From positions 62,001 through 126,000 of the forward strand of contig NZ_MBSS01000056.1 in assembly GCF_001695855.1 (NCBI RefSeq): a DNA stretch of 64,000 nt. Reading direction: 5' to 3'. The translations under genes and the position numbers were made by a program. A model generated the notes under the pieces. The model was given only the letters and a program-made list of their open reading frames with translations. It had not been told where the DNA came from and ran no database searches. This stretch comes from Ensifer sp. LC163 (GTDB lineage: Bacteria > Pseudomonadota > Alphaproteobacteria > Rhizobiales > Rhizobiaceae). Below, in pieces: positions 1 through 7,859 of the stretch (position 1 is the first letter of the stretch; each line of letters opens with the position of its first letter).

Positions 1-51
1 GCTGACCCGCATTGCTGGGTTGCGCATGGCGTTCAGGAGGGTGGAAGTCAT
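1..51 (-). CDS. Possible 5' end of a gene running off the left edge
   Basis: A frame opens with ATG at position 51 on the minus strand and stays open to the window edge (17 codons, beginning MTSTLLNAMR, third positions mostly G/C). It lies just after the terminator of the upstream M81 gene, in the same direction. There is no clear Shine-Dalgarno sequence. A plus-strand frame ending with TAA at 83-85 also crosses this stretch, so neither is secure. No function can be assigned from 17 residues. Confidence 0.25.
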   Translation of the reverse strand, partial: MTSTLLNAMRNPAMRVS

Positions 52-81
52 GATGAAAGGCGTCCGCGAAGCGGGTGGAGT

Positions 82-117
82 TTAAAAGGAGCAGACCTGC
101 CCGGAAGCCGGGCAGGT
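82..117 (-). terminator. Rho-independent terminator of the ridA-to-M81 operon
   Basis: A perfect 10-bp stem (95-104 pairing with 108-117, ACCTGCCCGG/CCGGGCAGGT) with a 3-nt loop lies 20 bp past the stop codon of the M81 gene. In the minus direction it is followed by TCTGCTCCTTTT, a T-rich tail. Position and direction fit the end of the left-pointing operon that starts near 5.6 kb. Confidence 0.7.
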
Positions 118-136
118 GAATGCAGGTAGCGAAGCC

Positions 137-1579
137 TCAGTCGGCGCTCGACCAACGCGCCGAGAGTTTCGCCTCAGGCGCAAAGTCGAATTCCTGATCG
201 AAGGGAAAGACGGGTCGAACACGATGCAGGCTCGCAAGATGGGCAATGTCCTGATTGACGACACCATCAGTCAAGGCCATCAGGTTGGGGTTGGCGATCG
301 GCGCCAGCTCCGGCGAGAGATAGCCTGACTTGACCACCAGCAGCCGGACGCCCCTCGGATCAAGGCCGAGACGGCTGAAATCGGCGATATCGTGGTAGGG
401 CCGGCGTCGGGCCGAAAGCACGACGTCGATCGCACCGACACGCACGACCGCCTGACGCTCCTTTTCCGGACCGGGATCATCAAGCCGCACGACTTCCACC
501 AGCATCTCCGCAACCGGGCTCGCCGGATCGAGGCTGCCGCCGATCTTCAGCATCAGATTTTCGCCCACGCCGGTAGCAAAGCAGGCATCGACTGCCGGAC
601 GGTCGGTGATACCGGCGATCAGGGCGCCGCGCCACCCCCGCACAAGCAGGGCCTTCAGGACATCCGCCCTGTCACCGACGCCGCCGCCAGTGGGATTGTC
701 GCCGGAATCGGCGAGGATAATAGGGGTCGTCGTCGTCTTTTCGGCGATATCGAGCATAGCGTCGAGCGGGCCCGTCACCGGGCCGAAGCGGAAGTTGCGA
801 CGTTCCGTCCAGTAGGCTGCCGCGATGTCGACGGCCGCCTGCTCTGCAGCAGCCCGGTCGGTCGCCGTGATCACGGCGCAAGCCGTTGCGCGCGGCTCGT
901 CCGCCCAGACATAGCCGACCATCAGGTTGGCATCGAGCACACCCGGCCGGCCGTCGATATCGGGCAGCTGCTGGTAGAGATTTTTGGCCGGCTCATCCTC
1001 GGTGGAAGTACATTCCCCGGGCAGCAACACGGGAATCTTTGCCCAGGCCACACCCGGACGGTTGCCGCTGCGCAGCGCTGAAATCAGCATCGTCCAGGCA
1101 CGGATCATCGTTTCGCGCGTGTCGATGTGCGGCGCCGTGCGATAGCCCGCGAAGATGTCAATCTGGTCGATGATGCGCTGACTGACATTGCCGTGCAGAT
1201 CATAGCTGGTGGCGATCGGGCAGTCCGGCCCGACGATGGCTCGAGCGGCAGAGATCCAATCCCCCTCCGCATCCTCCATGCCGTCGACTTTGATCGCCCC
1301 GTGCATGGCGAGATAGAGCCCGTCGATCGGCAAAGCCTGTTGCAATCGCTCGAGAAACTCAGCCTTGAAGGCGTCATAGGTCGGCCGTGACACCGGCCCG
1401 CCGGGCACGGCGCGCGCGTGCAAGAGCGGTAGATGCTCTATGCCGTCAGCGTCGAGAAAATCGAAGTACTCCGCCTGCAGCAGATCAGCACCACGCAACA
1501 CCCGAAAATCCTCGGTCGTCATCAGCACCGGCGAATAGGTGCTGCACTCCGTATGGATACCGCCGACGGCAATGCGCAT
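137..1579 (-). CDS. M81 family (MlrC-like) metallohydrolase
   Basis: A 480-residue protein of the M81/microcystinase C-like family. These are cytoplasmic zinc-dependent amidohydrolases whose natural substrates are mostly unknown. The N-terminal family motif (GGIHTECSTYSP, H9 and E11), a D-x-H-G-N motif (D127, H129), PHID (H151) and a DSGDNPTGGGVGD block near residues 291-303 are all present. An upstream extension of the frame (to 1840) runs into the hexosaminidase gene and lacks family features; the ATG at 1579 gives the canonical MRIAVGG start. It is the last gene of a five-gene operon, 11 bp after the hexosaminidase. A distant paralogue lies at 6247-7722. Substrate is not predictable; an amide or peptide conjugate released by the neighbouring glycosidase is one inference. 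Confidence 0.9.
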   Translation of the reverse strand: MRIAVGGIHTECSTYSPVLMTTEDFRVLRGADLLQAEYFDFLDADGIEHLPLLHARAVPGGPVSRPTYDAFKAEFLERLQQALPIDGLYLAMHGAIKVDGMEDAEGDWISAARAIVGPDCPIATSYDLHGNVSQRIIDQIDIFAGYRTAPHIDTRETMIRAWTMLISALRSGNRPGVAWAKIPVLLPGECTSTEDEPAKNLYQQLPDIDGRPGVLDANLMVGYVWADEPRATACAVITATDRAAAEQAAVDIAAAYWTERRNFRFGPVTGPLDAMLDIAEKTTTTPIILADSGDNPTGGGVGDRADVLKALLVRGWRGALIAGITDRPAVDACFATGVGENLMLKIGGSLDPASPVAEMLVEVVRLDDPGPEKERQAVVRVGAIDVVLSARRRPYHDIADFSRLGLDPRGVRLLVVKSGYLSPELAPIANPNLMALTDGVVNQDIAHLASLHRVRPVFPFDQEFDFAPEAKLSARWSSAD

Positions 1580-1590
1580 GAAAGCTCCTG

Positions 1591-3510
1591 TCACAGTTTT
1601 GGGCTCAAGGGTGCAATCGCGGCAAAGCGATGCCAGTCCTTGGCGGATTTCGGGGTCCATGCGGCTTCGGCGATCGCACAAAGTCGCGGGAAGACAAGAT
1701 GGTTGAAATAGCCGCGCGACAGGAAATGCTCCGACCAGATGCAGGCCTGTACGCCCTTCATGCGGGCCTTCAGCTCTTCTGGAAACTCGCCTTCGGCCTC
1801 GTAGCCATAGGTATGCGCCGGCGTCGCCGTCCCGGCCCAACTCGCGCCTGGCTCCTGCCAGGCGTCGGCCTGCGCCATGTCGAGATAATAGGCCTGGCCG
1901 GGCGTCATGACGACGTCATAGCCTTCGCGCGCGAGGTCGATGCCGACCTCCGGCCGCTCCCACGCCATAAGCAGCGTGCCCTCGGTCGCAACGCCGCCGC
2001 CATGGGCGACCTCGTTCCACCCGGCAAGCTTGCGGCCGCGGGCCGTCAGCATCTGCTTGACCCTCTTCAGGAAGAAGGATTGCAGTGCGAAGGTGCCGGA
2101 AAGGCCCTCCTTCTCCATCAATTTCTTCGCCAGCGGAGAGGCAAGCCAGGAACCGTTGGCAACCTCGTCGCCGCCGATATGGATGTACTGGCTCGGGAAC
2201 AGCTCGACGATTTCGTCGAACACCTTCTCGAGGAAATCGTAGGTAAAGTCGATCGCCGGGTTGAGTGCATTGTTCGGGTAGCCCTGAACCGAATGATAGC
2301 TCTCCGGCGCCTCCTGACCGTCCGTCAGATCAGGCAAGGCAACGAGCGTGGCCGCGCTGTGGCCGGGAATGTCGATCTCCGGCACGATCTCGACGTGAAG
2401 CGCCGCGGCCTGGGCGACCAGGGCTTTCACATCGGCATGGCAGTAGAACCCGCCGACCGGCTCTGCGCCATTACCGAGTTGCGGCAACAGAGGTTCATTT
2501 GGACCGCGCATGACACCGAGCGTCGTCAACGTCGGAAACGCCTTGATCTCAAGCCGCCAGGCCTCGTCGTCGGTCAGATGCCAATGGAAGATGTTCAGCT
2601 TGAACCAGGCAAGAATGTCGATGAGGCGGGAAATGTCCGACGTCGGGTAGAATTGCCGCGACACGTCGAGATGACAACCGCGCCAGCCGTAGCGCGGCGC
2701 ATCGGAAATCGTGCCCTGCGCCGGAAAGCGGAACAGGTCCGGATGTGTGCGCGCGCCGTTCATGAGCTGCGCCAAGGTCGTCAGCGCGTATTGCCGGCCG
2801 GCTGCACCGCCATAGGCAAGGCGGATTTCCTTGGTGGAGAATGCGAGTTCGTAGGCTTCGGGGGCGAGGGCTGCACTCTTCGTGAAAGCAATTGGCCTAC
2901 CCTGCCCGGAGGCGACAAGGCTAAAGGGCGCGTGACCCGCCGAGAACAGGCGGTGAAAGAGCGCAAGCACGTTGGCGACGGCGGCCACATCGTCAGGCGC
3001 CGCATCTGATGCAGGGTAGAGCACGACAGGAAAGCTGTCGCCGGCCCAGGCATCGATCTGCGCCGGCCATGGCTGTATCGAAAAAGGCAGGTCGAGCTTG
3101 CCCGGAGGCAGTCGGGGTGGCGGCGGCTCGCTGACGGCATTCTCCAGCAGCAGATCGGAGACGGCGACCGGCACATGTTCGCCGTTGGAAAGCGTGAGGT
3201 AGGCCGACTTCGCACCATCAGTGCAGTGCCTTGCCTGCCGATGCAGGCCACTCACCGTGAACGTCCAGCTTTCGCCGGGGCCAAGCGTCAGCCCGGCGGG
3301 TGGCGCGAATTCGTGAAAGTTGGCGTTGCGGCGCAGGAACGTGGCGTTATCGCAGGCCTCCGGCATGATGACGCGCGTCAGCGAGGTATAGACCAGCCGA
3401 AAGCCCGTGAGCGGCGCTTGCGAAAAATTGAAGAGCGTGAAGGTGAACCGGCCAAATGCACCGCCGTCGGGCTGCCAGGACGCTTCGAGACGATAGGAAA
3501 CGGGCGCCAT
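1591..3510 (-). CDS. Beta-N-acetylhexosaminidase, glycoside hydrolase family 20
   Basis: A 639-residue enzyme expected to remove terminal GlcNAc/GalNAc residues by substrate-assisted catalysis. Residues 1-130 form a beta-rich N-terminal domain; the GH20 barrel starts near 270 with GWRGCHLDVSRQF. The HWHLTDDEAWR motif (309-319) and the catalytic Asp-Glu pair in HIGGDE (D448, E449) are intact. No signal peptide is visible, so it probably acts in the cytoplasm on imported oligosaccharides or glycoconjugates. It is 25 bp downstream of the SDR gene and 11 bp upstream of the M81 gene, in an operon with an RpiR-type regulator. That makes it the best clue that the cluster handles amino-sugar compounds. 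Confidence 0.93.
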   Translation of the reverse strand: MAPVSYRLEASWQPDGGAFGRFTFTLFNFSQAPLTGFRLVYTSLTRVIMPEACDNATFLRRNANFHEFAPPAGLTLGPGESWTFTVSGLHRQARHCTDGAKSAYLTLSNGEHVPVAVSDLLLENAVSEPPPPRLPPGKLDLPFSIQPWPAQIDAWAGDSFPVVLYPASDAAPDDVAAVANVLALFHRLFSAGHAPFSLVASGQGRPIAFTKSAALAPEAYELAFSTKEIRLAYGGAAGRQYALTTLAQLMNGARTHPDLFRFPAQGTISDAPRYGWRGCHLDVSRQFYPTSDISRLIDILAWFKLNIFHWHLTDDEAWRLEIKAFPTLTTLGVMRGPNEPLLPQLGNGAEPVGGFYCHADVKALVAQAAALHVEIVPEIDIPGHSAATLVALPDLTDGQEAPESYHSVQGYPNNALNPAIDFTYDFLEKVFDEIVELFPSQYIHIGGDEVANGSWLASPLAKKLMEKEGLSGTFALQSFFLKRVKQMLTARGRKLAGWNEVAHGGGVATEGTLLMAWERPEVGIDLAREGYDVVMTPGQAYYLDMAQADAWQEPGASWAGTATPAHTYGYEAEGEFPEELKARMKGVQACIWSEHFLSRGYFNHLVFPRLCAIAEAAWTPKSAKDWHRFAAIAPLSPKL

Positions 3511-3535
3511 GATCTTCCTCCCAGAAGTCTTTCGG

Positions 3536-4312
3536 TCAGTAGTGGCTTGATTGCGAGAATGTTCGCGCCAGCTCGGCCTGGCCGGCGGTCAGCCCGCAAT
3601 CGACCGGCAGGCACACGCCAGAGATCGCGGCAGCAAGCGGCCCTGCCAGGAAGTGTACGGCGTTGGCGACATCCTCGGGATTGACGATGCGCTGCAGCGG
3701 ATACCAGCGACGCGCTTCCTCGAAGACCTGCGGATTGGCGGCGGCACGCGCTTCCCACGCCTGCGTGCGAACCGTCCCTGGTGCAACGGCGTTGGAGCGA
3801 ATGCCGAACTTGCCGTATTCGACGGCGATCAGGCGCGTCAGGTGCAGGAGGCCGGCCTTGGCGACGCTGTAGGCGGGATGGCCGAAGACATTCATGCCGT
3901 TGACGGAGGCGATGTTGATCACCGAGCCGCGGCTTTCCTTCAGCATGTCTTCGACTGCGCGGAAGCACAGGAAGGCCGCTTCGAGGTTCAGCGCATTGTC
4001 CATCCGCCAGATATCCGGCGTCGTGTCGTGCAGGCTGACGGCGCGGGCGGCGCCGGCATTGTTGACGAGCGTGCGCACGGTACCCTGCGCGCCCGCCGTC
4101 GCGGCCAGTTTGCCGACGCTGACAGCGTCCGTCACATCACACGCAATCGGGACAAAACGCTCGCCGTCCCCGAGATCCTTCGCCGCTTTCTCCGCAGCCC
4201 CGCCATCGATGTCGGCAAGCAGGACGACATCATGATCCTCGCCAAGGCGCCTGGCGATTGCGCGACCGATGTCGCCGGCTGCACCGGTGACGATGGCGAC
4301 AGACTGCGTCAT
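3536..4312 (-). CDS. SDR family NAD(P)-dependent oxidoreductase
   Basis: A 258-residue classical short-chain dehydrogenase. The Rossmann motif TGAAGDIG is at residues 9-16, NNAG at 84-87, and the catalytic Ser-Tyr-Lys set is S136, Y148 (YSVAK) and K152. Asp at 34 after the second strand (ADID) suggests NAD rather than NADP preference, by family knowledge. It sits between the RpiR regulator (21 bp) and the hexosaminidase (25 bp). It probably oxidises or reduces a sugar or hydroxy-acid intermediate of the cluster; the exact substrate cannot be read from sequence. Confidence 0.9.
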   Translation of the reverse strand: MTQSVAIVTGAAGDIGRAIARRLGEDHDVVLLADIDGGAAEKAAKDLGDGERFVPIACDVTDAVSVGKLAATAGAQGTVRTLVNNAGAARAVSLHDTTPDIWRMDNALNLEAAFLCFRAVEDMLKESRGSVINIASVNGMNVFGHPAYSVAKAGLLHLTRLIAVEYGKFGIRSNAVAPGTVRTQAWEARAAANPQVFEEARRWYPLQRIVNPEDVANAVHFLAGPLAAAISGVCLPVDCGLTAGQAELARTFSQSSHY

Positions 4313-4333
4313 GCGGGAACCTTTCGCGGCACG

Positions 4334-5197
4334 TCAGTCTCCCAGCAGCTGGCGGTCGTCACCGTCGCGGTGGGTGACCAGCTGTTGCTTGATGCGCCGA
4401 AGTGTGACGGTCGCCTGCGGCTGGACCCGGTAGGCAACGAGACTTGAGAGGATATCGAGCAGCGCCAGATAGGCGATGCGGGTGGAAGTGGGGCGATAGA
4501 TGTTGTTGCCCTCGGGAAGATCGACAGGAACCGTGATCGTCGCGGCAGCCGCAACCGGGCTGTTGCTCTGGGTCAGCGCAATCGTCGGCACCTTGAGTTC
4601 GCGGGCCAGGGTGAAAGCGCGCACCAACTCGGCGTTGCGGCCGGAGAAGGATGAGCCGATCAGTACATCCGTCGGGCGGGCGGCGGCGGCCATCATCAGC
4701 TGCATGCTGTGGTCGGAACTGGCGGTAACGCGCAGGCCGTAACGAAAGAGCCGGTTCTGCAGCTCGCTGGCAATCATCGAAGAATTGCCGCCCGAGCCGA
4801 AGGCATAGATCATTTCTGCGGCCGCGATGCGCTCCACCGCCTGTTCGATCGCAGCCAGGTCAAGCGAACGGTGCAGGAGGAACAGCGCGTTCTGCGCCTT
4901 GGTGATGATGTCCTGGGCGACATCGCCGGTTTCCCGGCTCTTCGGCTCCGGCTTCAGGTAGCGCATACCGATATAGGCGGTGCGCGCCAACTGCACCTTG
5001 AAGTCGGAGAAGCTGTCGCAGCCGAGCCGGCGACAGAAGCGTGTGACCGTGGGAGGAGAGACATCGGCCTTGCCGGCCAGCTCGATGATCGATGCATTCA
5101 CCGCGAACTCGAAGTCGTTCAGAAGAATATCGGCTATGCGGTTCTCGGATTGCGAGAGCCGGCCTTTTTCTTCCTGAAGTGTCGCGAAAATATCCAT
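4334..5197 (-). CDS. MurR/RpiR family transcriptional regulator (HTH_6 + SIS)
   Basis: A 287-residue regulator. The N-terminal helix-turn-helix domain covers roughly residues 1-75 (SENRIADILL, then SPPTVTRFCRRLG as recognition segment). A sugar-phosphate-binding SIS domain runs from about 120 to 260, with the loop FGSGGNSS and the SSFSGRN motif. Proteins of this family are usually repressors of sugar or amino-sugar catabolism, released by phosphosugars. It is the second gene of the operon, after ridA. Palindromes of the TGAAA-spacer-TTTCA type that fit this family lie upstream of ridA (5696-5710) and of the Gfo/ABC operon (13355-13370), so it likely controls both. Confidence 0.92.
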   Translation of the reverse strand: MDIFATLQEEKGRLSQSENRIADILLNDFEFAVNASIIELAGKADVSPPTVTRFCRRLGCDSFSDFKVQLARTAYIGMRYLKPEPKSRETGDVAQDIITKAQNALFLLHRSLDLAAIEQAVERIAAAEMIYAFGSGGNSSMIASELQNRLFRYGLRVTASSDHSMQLMMAAAARPTDVLIGSSFSGRNAELVRAFTLARELKVPTIALTQSNSPVAAAATITVPVDLPEGNNIYRPTSTRIAYLALLDILSSLVAYRVQPQATVTLRRIKQQLVTHRDGDDRQLLGD

Positions 5198-5222
5198 CGG
5201 CTGCTGATGTCCTTAGGGTCTA

Positions 5223-5612
5223 TCAGCCTTCCTTCGGCTTGTAGGCGACACAGTCGATCTCGACCTTGCAATCTACCATCATCGCCGACTGGACGCAGGC
5301 CCGGGCCGGTGGATGCGCACCGAAATACTCCTGATAGACCTTGTTGAAAGTCCAGAAATCACGCGGATCGTCGAGCCAAACCCCACAACGCACCACGTGC
5401 TCGGTACCGTATCCGGCCTCTTCCAGAATGGCCAGAAGATTGGCGATCGCCTTGTGCGTCTGAGGGATGATGCCGCCCTCGATGATTTCGCCCTTTTCCA
5501 TGGCAACCTGGCCGGAAACATGCAGCCAACCGTCCGCCTCCACCGCGCGTGCAAAGGGCAATGGCTTACCGCCCGCACCGACTTGCTCGGTGCCATACCG
5601 TTTGATGGTCAT
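5223..5612 (-). CDS. RidA/YjgF family protein
   Basis: A 129-residue member of the RidA family, which hydrolyses reactive enamine/imine intermediates of PLP enzymes or acts on related compounds. The conserved Arg is in PPARACVQ and the conserved Glu in KVEIDCVAY near the C-terminus. The start chosen is the ATG at 5612 (MTIKRYG), because the preceding 27 codons fall in the divergent promoter region and do not resemble the family. It is the first gene of the operon, 25 bp before the RpiR regulator and divergent from the NTF2-like gene. RidA proteins with transporters often accompany catabolism of nitrogenous compounds. Confidence 0.88.
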   Translation of the reverse strand: MTIKRYGTEQVGAGGKPLPFARAVEADGWLHVSGQVAMEKGEIIEGGIIPQTHKAIANLLAILEEAGYGTEHVVRCGVWLDDPRDFWTFNKVYQEYFGAHPPARACVQSAMMVDCKVEIDCVAYKPKEG

Positions 5613-5695
5613 GTGTACCTTCGTGCAAATTATTTTCTTTGATCGTTGACAAGTGACCATAGAAAGCTGAATTTGACCAGAGAAAAACACCATTC

Positions 5696-5710
5696 ATGAA
5701 AAGAATTTCA
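5696..5710. promoter_or_regulatory. Putative RpiR-type operator, site 1
   Basis: ATGAAAAGAATTTCA contains the inverted repeat TGAAA-AGAA-TTTCA. It lies 16 bp before the NTF2-like start and 84 bp upstream of ridA. The same sequence with one extra T occurs in the leader of the Gfo/ABC operon at 13355-13370. TGAAA/TTTCA palindromes are typical of RpiR-family operators; assignment to the neighbouring regulator is inference. Confidence 0.5.
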
Positions 5711-5725
5711 ATCTAGGGCGAAAAC

Positions 5726-6217
5726 ATGCGGGATCCCTTCCTCAATCCGTTCCCCTCTTCCGACACCGCGCGCCATGCCATCTGGGAGATGCTGGTTCCG
5801 CGCGATATCGACGCTTTTCTTTCTGCGGACTGGTCGATGGTCGCCGGTGATTTTGTCGAAGACGGCTTCATCGGCATCGACGGACGCCGCGAGACCAATC
5901 CCGACAATTGGCGCCTTACTTTCCCGTCGCTTTCGGCCTATCGCGACGAGTGGTTGCGCCAATCGAAAGACTTCGCCGGCCTTTCCTTCGCCGAGGACAC
6001 CCGCGCGGCGATCTTCAAGACGACGACGCTTGAGGACATCGAGGTCAACGGCGACTTCGCACTTGCTCGCAAAAAGTTCGATGGCGGCTTGAAGAAGGCG
6101 GACGGCAGCTTCGACGTGATGAAATGGCAGACCGTCTATTACTGCCGTCTGCACGAGGAGCGCTGGAAGATTTCCGGCTTCACCGGCTACCTGCCGAACC
6201 CGATGGGACCGGCTTAA
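5726..6217 (+). CDS. NTF2/SnoaL-like protein of unknown function
   Basis: A 163-residue protein beginning MRDPFLNPFPSSD. The layout (early helices with DIDAFLSADWSMVAGDFVEDGF, then beta-strands ending in the Trp-rich VMKWQTVYYCRLHEERWKISGF) suggests the cone-shaped NTF2-like fold, which is used by small enzymes and binding proteins. No clear catalytic signature is visible. It starts at 5726 and is followed after 29 bp by an M81 gene in the same direction, so it is probably co-transcribed and may be an accessory or partner. It diverges from the ridA operon across a shared regulatory region. Confidence 0.65.
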   Translation: MRDPFLNPFPSSDTARHAIWEMLVPRDIDAFLSADWSMVAGDFVEDGFIGIDGRRETNPDNWRLTFPSLSAYRDEWLRQSKDFAGLSFAEDTRAAIFKTTTLEDIEVNGDFALARKKFDGGLKKADGSFDVMKWQTVYYCRLHEERWKISGFTGYLPNPMGPA

Positions 6218-6246
6218 GAAGCGACGCACGAGAAAAGGCGACGGCA

Positions 6247-7722
6247 TTGCGGATCTTCACAGCAGCGCTCGCGACGGAAACCAATACCTTCTCCCCCATC
6301 TGCATAGATCGCCGCGCCTTCGAGGCCTCGCTCTATGCGCCGCCGGGCGAGCATCCGGAGACGCCGACGCTCTGTACAGCGCCGATCACGGTCGGCCGCC
6401 GCGTTGCCGCGGAGAAAGGCTGGACGCTGATCGAAGGCACCTCCACCTGGGCGGATCCGGCCGGCCTCGTCAGCCGCCAGACCTATGAGAGCCTGCGCGA
6501 CGAAATCCTCGGTCAACTTCGCGCCGCTTTGCCGGTCGATGCCGTGGTCATGGGTCTGCACGGCGCCATGGTTGCTGCGGGTTACGAGGATACCGAAGGC
6601 GACCTTCTGACCCGCATTCGCGAGATCGTCGGCCCCGACGTGCTCGTCTGCGCCGAGCTGGATCCGCACAGCCACCTGACGCAAAAACGCGTTTCGGCGG
6701 CGAACTTCTTCGTCTTCTTCAAGGAGTTTCCGCACACCGACTTCGTCGATCGGGCCGAGGATCTCTGGCGCATCGCCGTCGATACGCTGGAGGGCCGCGT
6801 GACGCCGGTGATGTCCGTGTTCGACTGCCGCATGATCGACGTCTACCCGACGTCGCGCGAACCGATGCGTTCCTTCGTCGACAAGCTGATGCGCATCGAG
6901 GCGGAGGACCCCGACGTCCTGTCGCTGTCGGTAGTACATGGTTTCATGGCCGGCGACGTCCCCGAGATGGGAACGAAGGTGCTTGCCGTGACGAACGGCA
7001 AACCGGAGAAAGGCGAGGCCCTGGCACGGGACCTCGGGCTGGAGCTCTTTTCGAAACGCGGAACCTTCATCATGCCGCAGATCGACGAGAAACAGGCTGT
7101 CGCCGAAGCGCTAGCCGCGACCGAGGGCCCGATCGTCATCGCCGATGTCTGGGATAATCCGGGCGGTGGAACCGCGGGCGACGCGACAGTGCTGCTCGAA
7201 GAATTGCTGGCACAAGGCGCTAGCAATGCCGCCGTCGGAACGATCTGGGATCCGATGGCCGTGCAGATCTGCATGGCCGCCGGCGAAGGGGCAGAAATTC
7301 CATTGCGGTTTGGCGCCAAGTCGGCACCGGGGACTGGCAACCCGGTCGACGGCATCGTCAAGGTGATCAAGCTGGTGCGCGATGCGGAGATGCAGTTCGG
7401 CGAGAGCTTCGCACCTTTTGGCGACTCCGCCCTCATTTCCTATCGCGGCGTCGACATCATCCTGAATTCGACACGGGCGCAAAGCTTCGATCCCAGCCTC
7501 TTCTCGGTGATGGGCGTCGATCCGCAGGCAAAGAGCATCCTGGTCATCAAGTCGACCAATCACTTCTACGCATCCTTCTCGAAGATCGCCGCGCAGATCC
7601 TCTATTGCTCGGCCGGAACGCCCTATCCGAACAATCCCGCCAAGACCGCCTATCTCCGCGCATCCGGGAATATCTGGCCGAAGGTTGCCGACCCGCATGG
7701 CCTTGAAAAGGGGGCGGCGTGA
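6247..7722 (+). CDS. M81 family (MlrC-like) protein, second copy
   Basis: A 491-residue M81 protein started at TTG 6247 (LRIFTAALATETNTFSP), the only start that gives the family N-terminus; an upstream in-frame ATG at 6124 lies inside the NTF2-like gene. The D-P-H motif (D139, H141), FPHTD (H163) and the DVWDNPGGGTAGD block are present. The His that precedes Thr-Glu in the other copy (H9) is Ala here (A9), so one conserved family residue is missing. It follows the NTF2-like gene by 29 bp. It probably acts in the same pathway as the M81 protein at 137-1579 on a related substrate; activity is less certain. Confidence 0.85.
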   Translation: MRIFTAALATETNTFSPICIDRRAFEASLYAPPGEHPETPTLCTAPITVGRRVAAEKGWTLIEGTSTWADPAGLVSRQTYESLRDEILGQLRAALPVDAVVMGLHGAMVAAGYEDTEGDLLTRIREIVGPDVLVCAELDPHSHLTQKRVSAANFFVFFKEFPHTDFVDRAEDLWRIAVDTLEGRVTPVMSVFDCRMIDVYPTSREPMRSFVDKLMRIEAEDPDVLSLSVVHGFMAGDVPEMGTKVLAVTNGKPEKGEALARDLGLELFSKRGTFIMPQIDEKQAVAEALAATEGPIVIADVWDNPGGGTAGDATVLLEELLAQGASNAAVGTIWDPMAVQICMAAGEGAEIPLRFGAKSAPGTGNPVDGIVKVIKLVRDAEMQFGESFAPFGDSALISYRGVDIILNSTRAQSFDPSLFSVMGVDPQAKSILVIKSTNHFYASFSKIAAQILYCSAGTPYPNNPAKTAYLRASGNIWPKVADPHGLEKGAA

Positions 7723-7739
7723 GCCGAGGCAGGCTGACG

Positions 7740-7762
7740 CTGCCGGCCCCACTCGCCGGCAG
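7740..7762 (+). repeat. Inverted repeat after the M81 gene
   Basis: CTGCCGG, a 9-nt loop and CCGGCAG form a 7-bp stem 17 bp past the plus-strand stop codon. There is no T-run after it, so at most it is a weak or Rho-assisted terminator. Confidence 0.4.
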
Positions 7763-7802
7763 ATAAGACCTTCCGATCCGGTCCTGTTCTATTGCCAATG
7801 AC

Positions 7803-7838
7803 AAAAACGGCCGCCGCCCTGATCATGGACGGCGGCCG
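7803..7838 (-). terminator. Rho-independent terminator of the CUT1 ABC operon
   Basis: A perfect 9-bp GC stem (CGGCCGCCG 7808-7816 with CGGCGGCCG 7830-7838) is followed in the minus direction by TTTTT (7803-7807). It lies 21 bp past the stop codon of the ATP-binding gene. Confidence 0.8.
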
Positions 7839-7859
7839 ATTGTATTGGTGAGGCTATGC

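Noticed and set aside
2-85. A plus-strand gene ending with TAA at 83-85
   Set aside because: Only 27 codons are visible and an opposite-strand frame with a start codon competes; neither can be confirmed at the edge.
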